Source: a virus
Virus record (IMG/VR): IMGVR_UViG_3300028558_000791
Coordinates: 124,001-188,000 of that record
DNA length: 64,000 bases
Reading direction: 5' to 3' (one strand)
The position numbers and the translations under genes were made by a program. Under the pieces are notes generated by a model. That model made no database searches, was not told where the DNA came from, and saw nothing but the letters and a program-made list of their open reading frames with translations. This document shows, in pieces, positions 57,985 to 64,000 of the stretch (its first letter is position 1; every line of letters begins with the position of its first letter).

Positions 57985-58334
57985 TGAACAAAACGTTTTT
58001 GAAGAAGATGAAGAGTTTGCTTACAGAGCAAAAACAGGAGTTGCTAAAGCAAACAGAGCAAAATTTAGATGTTGATACTGAAGGCGATGAAACTGATGAG
58101 GTTCAAGCTAATCAATTGATTGAAATGAATCGTCAGTTTTTTCTAAGAAATGCCGACAAGCTATCTAAAATTGAATCAGCGCTCAAGCGCATAGAAGAAG
58201 GAAGCTATGGTTTGTGCCAAGATTGTGAAGAATTGATTGCTGAAAAAAGACTCTTGAGTAATCCGCATTTTCAAATATGTATTTCCTGTGCAGAAGAACG
58301 TGAAGCGGAAGAGAAACAAAGAAAGAGGTTCTGA
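57984..58334 (+). CDS. DksA/TraR-type C4 zinc-finger protein
   Basis: A 116-residue protein: long N-terminal coiled coil (about 1-75), then YGLCQDCEELI and ICISCAEEREA forming a C4 zinc finger at about 79-103. DksA/TraR proteins insert into the RNA polymerase secondary channel and tune promoters. It starts at TAATG overlap and precedes the ClpP pair. Confidence 0.9.
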   Translation: MNKTFLKKMKSLLTEQKQELLKQTEQNLDVDTEGDETDEVQANQLIEMNRQFFLRNADKLSKIESALKRIEEGSYGLCQDCEELIAEKRLLSNPHFQICISCAEEREAEEKQRKRF

Positions 58335-58336
58335 TT

Positions 58337-58921
58337 TTGAATACACTAGTACTTGAACAAACTGAGCATGGTGAAGTGCCGGTTGATGTCTACCAAAAAT
58401 TGGCTGGTGATCGTATTCTGTTTTTAACAGATTTTCTCGATGATCGTTTGGCCTCCGATATTGTGGCCACGTTATTCTTGAAAGACCATGAAGATTCAGA
58501 TAGTAAAATCACTTTATTCATCAACACTCACGGTGGCGATATTCGTAACTCTCTTATGATTTACGATGTCATGAGCATGATTCATGCACCTATCGAGACT
58601 GTATGTATTGGCGCCGCTATGGATGAAGCTGTTATCCTACTAGCAGGAGGAACTCCTGGTATGAGGTTTGCAACTCCGCATGCCGTCATTTCTGCAACTC
58701 AGTTAATTGGTAGTATGCATATGCACACTGATTTGCCTGGTGCGAAGGCATTACTTGAGCAGGATAAATTGGATAATCAACGCTTGATGGAAATTCTAGC
58801 AAAGACTACCAAGAAGACTTTGGCTCAGGTCAAAAAGGATTTTGATCGTCGAGTATTCTTCAATGCCAAGAACGCCATGAAGTATGGTTTTATTGACAAG
58901 ATTGTTACATTTAACAAGTAA
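58337..58921 (+). CDS. ClpP-like protein lacking catalytic Ser and His
   Basis: A 194-residue ClpP-fold protein with TTG start (SD GAGG 8 nt upstream). FINTHGGDIRNSLMIYDVM matches the ClpP core. The catalytic Ser position in GQAASMG is Asp96 (IGAAMDEAV) and the His in MIHQ aligns with Thr121 (ISATQ); Asp168 remains. It should therefore be inactive, like ClpR subunits. It is encoded 11 nt before an intact ClpP homologue, so a mixed ring is likely. Confidence 0.87.
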   Translation: MNTLVLEQTEHGEVPVDVYQKLAGDRILFLTDFLDDRLASDIVATLFLKDHEDSDSKITLFINTHGGDIRNSLMIYDVMSMIHAPIETVCIGAAMDEAVILLAGGTPGMRFATPHAVISATQLIGSMHMHTDLPGAKALLEQDKLDNQRLMEILAKTTKKTLAQVKKDFDRRVFFNAKNAMKYGFIDKIVTFNK

Positions 58922-58932
58922 GGTAAGCCTCT

Positions 58933-59532
58933 ATGAATAAGAAAGACCGATCAGATCCGCACGAGCATGAGCATTTTAGTATGCAAATGCCGATGGGCTA
59001 TGGCGAAAGCTATGTCAAATTAGCTAAGAGCCGCGCTATTTTCATTTCTGAAGGCGTCTCCGATAGATTGGGAGCCGAACTTTCAGCAATGATGTTGTAC
59101 TATGACAATCAAGACCCTGAAGCAGAAATCAGCGTTTACATTCACACCAATGGCGGAGCTAATACCGGCATGGCAAACATCTACGATGTTATGCAAATGG
59201 TACGTGCTCCAGTCAAAACAATTCTGATTGGCAAAGCTTATTCTGCTGGTGCTTGGATTTTGGCAGCCGGTAGCAAAGGTAAACGTTTTGCGCTCCGTAG
59301 TTCCAAGGTAATGATCCATGGTTCTCAGTTCGTTTTTCCAATTCCGGGATTTGACTTTACCAATAGCAAGAATTATTTGGAATTTGTCAACTCCGAAAAC
59401 GATGCAATGTTGAAAGTTATGGCCAAGCACACCGGCCAAACTTTTGAAAAAGTAAAAGCGGACTGTCAAACTGAAACTTGGATGGACGCTAAGACTGCAA
59501 AAGAATACGGCATTATCGATCATATTTTGTAA
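58933..59532 (+). CDS. clpP: ClpP-like protease with intact triad
   Basis: A 199-residue ClpP homologue. Ser104 in GKAYSAGAWIL, His129 in VMIHGSQF and Asp177 in KADCQTE form the triad. YIHTNGGANTGMANIYDVMQ and MDAKTAKEYGIIDHIL are typical. A His-rich N terminus (HEHEHF) precedes the domain. It may work with host ClpX/ClpA, possibly on tmRNA-tagged proteins, and with the inactive subunit just upstream. Confidence 0.93.
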   Translation: MNKKDRSDPHEHEHFSMQMPMGYGESYVKLAKSRAIFISEGVSDRLGAELSAMMLYYDNQDPEAEISVYIHTNGGANTGMANIYDVMQMVRAPVKTILIGKAYSAGAWILAAGSKGKRFALRSSKVMIHGSQFVFPIPGFDFTNSKNYLEFVNSENDAMLKVMAKHTGQTFEKVKADCQTETWMDAKTAKEYGIIDHIL

Positions 59533-59533
59533 G

Positions 59534-59983
59534 ATGAGTGACAACGTTTTTGACTTAGTATATTCTGACTATGACTGGCAGGAGCACTATTTCTTTAGTG
59601 CTCCCGAAGGTACTACCGTAGATGACTTTCGAAAACTGTGTGACCATCTATTGCCGCAGGCCGGCTATAGGGCGACTCTCAAAAGGGCTAACCCCAAAAG
59701 TGGCGGTCGGATTATCTGGAATGATGTTGTGGAGTCGTTGGTAGTTTTGTTAGAAGAACATGGCTACCAACGAGTATCTATTGATTCTTATATAATTGAG
59801 GGAGGATTCATTATAGCTCCTAACGAAGAAAAAGATGATTTGGATATCAAACTGGGGTTTTCCTGGCAGGCAATCGCTAATTATAACCAAAAACTGGAAA
59901 AGAAGCTAGCGGAAGAGCGTAAAGCAAAACGCAGTCTTAGGCTAGGAACCCTCAAGAAAAAGATAGTTCAAATCATCAAATAA
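59534..59983 (+). CDS. Hypothetical protein
   Basis: A 149-residue protein. Begins MSDNVFDLVYSDYDWQEHYF; Lys-rich helical C terminus. It follows the ClpP gene with 1 nt spacing. No family recognised. Confidence 0.68.
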   Translation: MSDNVFDLVYSDYDWQEHYFFSAPEGTTVDDFRKLCDHLLPQAGYRATLKRANPKSGGRIIWNDVVESLVVLLEEHGYQRVSIDSYIIEGGFIIAPNEEKDDLDIKLGFSWQAIANYNQKLEKKLAEERKAKRSLRLGTLKKKIVQIIK

Positions 59984-60019
59984 GTGCATTGTGTTCCCTG
60001 CTGTAAAGTTTGTAATATA

Positions 60020-60100
60020 ATGAAGAAGAACTTTAGCATGGAGTATTTCACTACTCATATCAAGCGAATAATAGATAATCTGGGCGGGATACTAAAATAA
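60020..60100 (+). CDS. Possible 26-residue microprotein
   Basis: A short frame MKKNFSMEYFTTHIKRIIDN... preceded by TATAA at the start codon, without an SD. It lies in a 129-bp gap. Low support. Confidence 0.25.
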   Translation: MKKNFSMEYFTTHIKRIIDNLGGILK

Positions 60101-60112
60101 ACACATATTGTT

Positions 60113-61513
60113 ATGGAAAAGACTGCCAGAAGACCATCTCAGGACCCAGTCCAGGAGAGACTACGACAAAATAAGGCTCTTTGGAACAAAGAGGTGTCTA
60201 CTTTCATTAACGATTTGATTCATTTCAAAAAGACGATGAATGGTTGGCCATCTAAATTCTTCAAGGAGCGTTCTCGTATTACCTCACCTGTTCCCGCAGA
60301 TCCAAACACTATTATTGGTTCATTGGCCGGTGATTTCCAAGAGTTGGTCAACAAAGGTAACGCCGTCATTCAGGAGCAACTAGATTACTCCAAGAACCGT
60401 CGTCAGAAGCAACCTAAAGCTCCTGCCGCGCCTCAACAGCCTGGTGGCCCACCAAGTCCTGGAACGCCTACAGCACCCGCTGGAGAGGCCCCTAAGCCCG
60501 ATCTAAATCAACAGCTTGGTCAAGGGTTGGCCGCATCAGAAAGACAGGCCGAGATTATTAAACTAGCTTTTGAGTTTGAGGACAAGTATTCTTTAGAAGC
60601 TCAGGCTTCCAACCCATTCTCTCGTTTCGTAACTAGGCTATTCAATCCTAAATTTGGATTTGGTGAAGGTGCTCGTGTTCGTCGTTTGAGAATGACGATG
60701 TTGGATAACTCCGTTAAATCATTGAGAGCGCTTAAGCAGTTGCACAAAGAGATTGTCAAGTCTTCTAAGGGCAGCATTGTCAACGCTCATAAAATAATGA
60801 CTCTGGTTTGGAACTATTGGAATATTGTTAATCGCCTCTTCTCGGCCTACAAGGCCCTCAAGCCAGGTGTTGTTAAAGATCCTGGTGGCTCTATTGAAGA
60901 CCCTGAGTTAAAAAGACAAAGAGCGGCTGAAGAAGGTCGTGACCCAGATGCTGAGGTAGATCGGCCAGTCACGCAATCTCCTGACCTAACAGTTGTAAAC
61001 AAATTAAAAGATTTCAGTACAGCTTCCACTCAACTTGGTTCTGTTGCTAGCAATCCGGCTTTCCAAGAATTGGATTCTGTCATCAGAGCAATTGCTGCCG
61101 CTCCTAAACACAGGAAGCCAGATGTTCTCAAGCAGTACGATATCTCTGCCATTTATGATAGAGCGCTTCAACAAGTTAATGCTCAGCTAGGTACTAATGG
61201 AACTTCATTCATTCAAATCGTTGAGCAAATGAAAGTACAACCAGCTAAGACTGCGCAAAGGCAGTTAGGTAAGTTTAGACACCAAGTATTGCCTGGAGCA
61301 ACCTCAGGTTCCAGATTAGAAGTATATGGACTTATTGATCAGATTAGAAAAGATTTAGACGTAGTAATGAATTTGTTAGAGGACGGTTTCGATCAAGAGA
61401 AACTAACTCCAGCTATGAATCAAGTTAATCGTCAGATGGCCACATTACGCACAATGATTAGATCGTTGTATTACTCTGAGAAGCCAGAAGAAGCTTCTTC
61501 TCCGTTTTTCTGA
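60113..61513 (+). CDS. Large helical protein with Pro-rich linker
   Basis: A 466-residue protein. Residues about 1-95 are helical and basic; 96-130 form a Pro/Ala/Gly-rich linker (APAAPQQPGGPPSPGTPTAP); the rest is helical with another flexible acidic stretch near 265-290. No SD. Possibly a virion or scaffold protein by composition, but unproven. Confidence 0.72.
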   Translation: MEKTARRPSQDPVQERLRQNKALWNKEVSTFINDLIHFKKTMNGWPSKFFKERSRITSPVPADPNTIIGSLAGDFQELVNKGNAVIQEQLDYSKNRRQKQPKAPAAPQQPGGPPSPGTPTAPAGEAPKPDLNQQLGQGLAASERQAEIIKLAFEFEDKYSLEAQASNPFSRFVTRLFNPKFGFGEGARVRRLRMTMLDNSVKSLRALKQLHKEIVKSSKGSIVNAHKIMTLVWNYWNIVNRLFSAYKALKPGVVKDPGGSIEDPELKRQRAAEEGRDPDAEVDRPVTQSPDLTVVNKLKDFSTASTQLGSVASNPAFQELDSVIRAIAAAPKHRKPDVLKQYDISAIYDRALQQVNAQLGTNGTSFIQIVEQMKVQPAKTAQRQLGKFRHQVLPGATSGSRLEVYGLIDQIRKDLDVVMNLLEDGFDQEKLTPAMNQVNRQMATLRTMIRSLYYSEKPEEASSPFF

Positions 61514-61519
61514 GGCCAT

Positions 61520-61924
61520 ATGGAACAAGGATACATCTACCTTCATAATAATATTTTCCCAACTCTGCTAGCAATTTCATCTGAAGAGCAGTCTCATGGG
61601 CTTATGCATCAGGAGTGGCCACCTCCAGTCATGGCATTCGTGTATGCTACGCCAAGTGTCAATAGATTTTGGATGAAGAACACACCAAGCCCATTGGATA
61701 TTGTATTTTGTCACAAGGGAAAGATTGCTGAGATCTGTTATGGGGAACCCCACTCTACACAGGTCATCGGTTCTCATGTTAGTGATTTGGTAATTGAACT
61801 ACCGCACGGGACAGTGGATTCTATCGGCCTAAAGGTTGGACAAGCGGTGGGACTAGTGAAACCTACACTGAATGAACTCCGGAAAATTATTGCTCAAAAA
61901 ACCGGGTTATTTGTAAAATACTGA
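61520..61924 (+). CDS. DUF192 family protein
   Basis: A 134-residue protein matching DUF192: GLMHQEWPPPVMAFVYATP, FWMKNTPSPLDIVF, GKIAEICYGEPHS and DLVIELPHGTVDS. The biochemical role is unknown. No signal peptide is present, although many bacterial members have one. SD GAGG precedes the ATG. Confidence 0.85.
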   Translation: MEQGYIYLHNNIFPTLLAISSEEQSHGLMHQEWPPPVMAFVYATPSVNRFWMKNTPSPLDIVFCHKGKIAEICYGEPHSTQVIGSHVSDLVIELPHGTVDSIGLKVGQAVGLVKPTLNELRKIIAQKTGLFVKY

Positions 61925-61930
61925 GACCCC

Positions 61931-61958
61931 TTGCGTTCTTAATTTCTAGCATTATATT
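61931..61958 (+). promoter_or_regulatory. Sigma70-like promoter before FtsK-like gene
   Basis: TTGCGT (61931-61936), a 16-bp spacer and TATATT (61953-61958). The SD GAGGGG follows directly, giving a leader of only a few nucleotides. Confidence 0.55.
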
Positions 61959-61970
61959 GAGGGGTAGACC

Positions 61971-62954
61971 ATGGATACCGTTCAACAATTCAATCAAATT
62001 CTAAACAGTTTCAACATCAAAGCTACCTGTCTCAGTATGCATCAGGTTGACAACTATGTCTATTATGACTTGAAGTTACACCCTCGCGCTAAGGTACGAG
62101 AGATTCAGAAGTATGGTGATGAAATCTCCCTTGCACTGAAGAAGAGCAAGCCAAGTGTCAAGGTTCTCCACGAGCAAGGTGTCGTTCGTGTGGAGTTTGC
62201 TTCTCCTCGTGAGAAGCCCCTCAAGCTGTTTGATTTGTTCACCAACGACGATGTTCCCAAAGGCGGCCTAGTTTGTTTACTTGGTCAGACGGTTGATGGT
62301 AGTAAAGTGTGGACTGATCTGTTAGATAACCCTCACTGTCTGATTGCTGGAACTACTGGTTCTGGTAAGAGTACGCTGTTGCACAACATTATCGCTAACG
62401 TATTCAACTATAACGATGCAGATTTGTATTTGGTTGATCCGAAGCGTATTGAGTTTGGTCAGTATCAAGGCGTGCGGAAAACTCAAGTGTATCATAACTA
62501 TGATGACGTGGTAGAGTTGCTTGCTAACATGATTGATATCATGGAAGATAGGTACGAGAAGCTTCGAGCCGGCTGGAATCCCAAAGACTTGAAACCAATC
62601 CTCATCATTATTGATGAGTTTGCGGATCTGGTCATGCAGGACAAGGGTGATATGTTTTTCGATAGACTCTGTCGCCTGGCACAGAAGTGCCGTGCAGCCA
62701 GAATGAGTATCATTCTCTCTACACAGAGACCTTCGGTAAATGTTGTCAATGGCGCCATCAAGGCCAACTTCCCAGCCCGTATTGCTTGCAAAGTTGCAAG
62801 TCATGTAGACTCTAAGGTAATCTTGGATGCAACTGGAGCGGAAAATTTGCTTGGGAAAGGTGATGCTCTTATGCGCGATAACTCTCGCAATATGGAACGT
62901 TTCCAGGTGGCATATACGGACGCAACTGAAGTGTGTGAAGTTTTCGGAGCCTAA
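61971..62954 (+). CDS. FtsK/SpoIIIE-type DNA translocase domain protein
   Basis: A 327-residue ATPase with only the motor part. Walker A is IAGTTGSGKSTLL (about 126-138), YLVDPKRIEFGQY a family signature, Walker B ILIIIDEFADLV, and STQRPSV sensor. There is no transmembrane or gamma domain. The N-terminal 110 residues form an alpha-like domain. It may pump or position DNA during phage genome handling. Confidence 0.9.
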   Translation: MDTVQQFNQILNSFNIKATCLSMHQVDNYVYYDLKLHPRAKVREIQKYGDEISLALKKSKPSVKVLHEQGVVRVEFASPREKPLKLFDLFTNDDVPKGGLVCLLGQTVDGSKVWTDLLDNPHCLIAGTTGSGKSTLLHNIIANVFNYNDADLYLVDPKRIEFGQYQGVRKTQVYHNYDDVVELLANMIDIMEDRYEKLRAGWNPKDLKPILIIIDEFADLVMQDKGDMFFDRLCRLAQKCRAARMSIILSTQRPSVNVVNGAIKANFPARIACKVASHVDSKVILDATGAENLLGKGDALMRDNSRNMERFQVAYTDATEVCEVFGA

Positions 62955-64000
62955 TGTTAGCTGTAAGTCCGATAAATCTAATGGACGTTGATTCCTTAGT
63001 AGAAGATTTTCTAAGGGAACGCGAACAAGGAATTGCCACATTACATCGTATCCATTTTAAGAATGGCAATCAGCTATCTCTGCGTGCTCTGATTGAAGAA
63101 TTAAAAGAAGAGCTGAAAACAGGTTGTGTGACTTTTATCAACAATGGTTCGCCTATTGATGAGATTAATGACTACCTGTTTTATATTGTCAACGCTTCAT
63201 GCAAGAAGCTAGCTACACCTGACCTACGACACAAGGCAGAGTATATTTGTCCAGGCTGCGTTTTTCTGGGCAAAGAGTATTCTGTGTTGTATTTCAATAA
63301 GATTCTGTTTTGCGATGAGTGCGAATCAGAACTGAAAGAGTCGACCGATCCTAAGAGGGTATATTTCTTTCGCACATTCTACCGCCACAACAAGAATGGA
63401 TATCGTTGCCCGGATTGTGAGAGATTTATCCCGCATCCAATAGATAATTCAGGAACGGTCTCTTGTCCGTTTTTCGATTGTTTCTTTTCTGGTTCCACAA
63501 ATGATTTGAGTAAGATGCATCATCCTACTTCCAAATCTAATCCAGAGAAGCTTATTCTCGATGCATCTCATGATGGATTTTCGTTGAAGGATAACATTCA
63601 GTCACATGACGTGGATGTCCATACTCAGATGGAAATTGCTGAAGACCTACAAGCCAAGATAAAGACAATCAAGGAGATCATCGAGACTCAGAGCAACAAT
63701 GCGGCTTACAGCAGCTCTAATGCAACCGTTAGGCACAAACAATGCGTTTATCAGGCTTTTGCTAATCTTCTAGAAAGAAATCCCGAGGAAATGTCGGCTT
63801 ACGTGCTTAACAGCACCGATAGTCATATGGGATTTCAGCATAAGATATTCCAGGAGTACGTTTCGTTGTTGGAGGCTTCCTTGCCATTTTTCGTGCTTAA
63901 AAATAGGAAGCCAATTAAGATAGATAACATACTGGACGAGCATCTCGGTATATTCGATGGTATATCCGTTTTCGAAGGCATCGTCAACACTAAGCTGGCG
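62954..64000 (+). CDS. Cysteine-containing hypothetical protein, 3' end outside window
   Basis: Open frame from the ATG at 62954 (TAATG overlap with the FtsK-like gene) to the window end, 349 codons without a stop. CPGC, CDEC and CPDC at about 100-160 suggest two or three zinc ribbons. Then a helical region (KTIKEIIETQSNNAAYSSS). No family recognised. Probably cotranscribed with the translocase. Confidence 0.8.
   Translation, partial: MLAVSPINLMDVDSLVEDFLREREQGIATLHRIHFKNGNQLSLRALIEELKEELKTGCVTFINNGSPIDEINDYLFYIVNASCKKLATPDLRHKAEYICPGCVFLGKEYSVLYFNKILFCDECESELKESTDPKRVYFFRTFYRHNKNGYRCPDCERFIPHPIDNSGTVSCPFFDCFFSGSTNDLSKMHHPTSKSNPEKLILDASHDGFSLKDNIQSHDVDVHTQMEIAEDLQAKIKTIKEIIETQSNNAAYSSSNATVRHKQCVYQAFANLLERNPEEMSAYVLNSTDSHMGFQHKIFQEYVSLLEASLPFFVLKNRKPIKIDNILDEHLGIFDGISVFEGIVNTKLA

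Noticed and set aside
1-64000. CRISPR array
   Set aside because: No regularly spaced direct repeats of 20-40 bp were seen; the only clear DNA repeats are the inverted arms noted.

Overview
The window reads as part of the genome of a huge (jumbo) tailed bacteriophage. It is densely packed with short genes that overlap at ATGA or TAATG junctions. It has no rRNA or ribosomal-protein genes. It does carry T4-type genes (rIIA and rIIB homologues, two polynucleotide kinase-phosphatases, an Rnl1-type RNA ligase) together with host-like information genes seen in very large phages: TrpRS, TyrRS, IF3, a tmRNA, tRNAs, ClpP-like proteases, DksA/TraR zinc finger and adenylosuccinate synthetase. The O-antigen-style sugar genes suggest a Gram-negative host; this is inference. 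No virion genes are recognised with certainty.

Layout. (1) 1-7.1 kb: TrpRS, TyrRS and small genes, then a MoxR-type AAA ATPase with its VWA/metallopeptidase-like partner. (2) 7.2-13 kb: small and membrane proteins, rIIA, rIIB, PurA-like. (3) 13-20 kb: alpha-helical repeat-like proteins, two A-type Fe-S carrier homologues, two nucleotidyltransferases, a DnaQ-like exonuclease, a second MoxR ATPase, thioredoxin. (4) 20-33 kb: a DUF2829/Tad2-like protein, an SPFH membrane module, and a nucleic-acid repair block (two Pnkp, three RNA ligases, HNH, macro domain, ApaH-like phosphatase). (5) 33.3-43 kb, minus strand: an 11-gene sugar operon (Gmd, Fcl, perosamine-synthase-like aminotransferase, acetyltransferase, methyltransferase, five glycosyltransferase-like proteins). 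(6) 43-51.5 kb: Thg1-like protein, eight tRNA or tRNA-like genes, tmRNA, M23 peptidase, HD protein, Pth2, IF3. (7) 51.5-64 kb: RmlA and RmlD-like genes, Dps-like ferritin, HU-like proteins, DksA, a ClpP pair, DUF192, FtsK-like ATPase and a gene running off the end.

Two themes stand out. First, translation and amber decoding: two tRNAs with anticodon CTA lie just downstream of two adjacent genes (HD protein, Pth2) that each have an in-frame TAG at codon 4 or 5 of the best 5' reading frame. TAG ends only one of about 100 genes here. Second, transcription starts: several genes begin exactly 7 nt after a TATATT or TATATA box with no leader, and others begin 1-3 nt after a tRNA or tmRNA CCA end. 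Both arrangements predict leaderless mRNAs.
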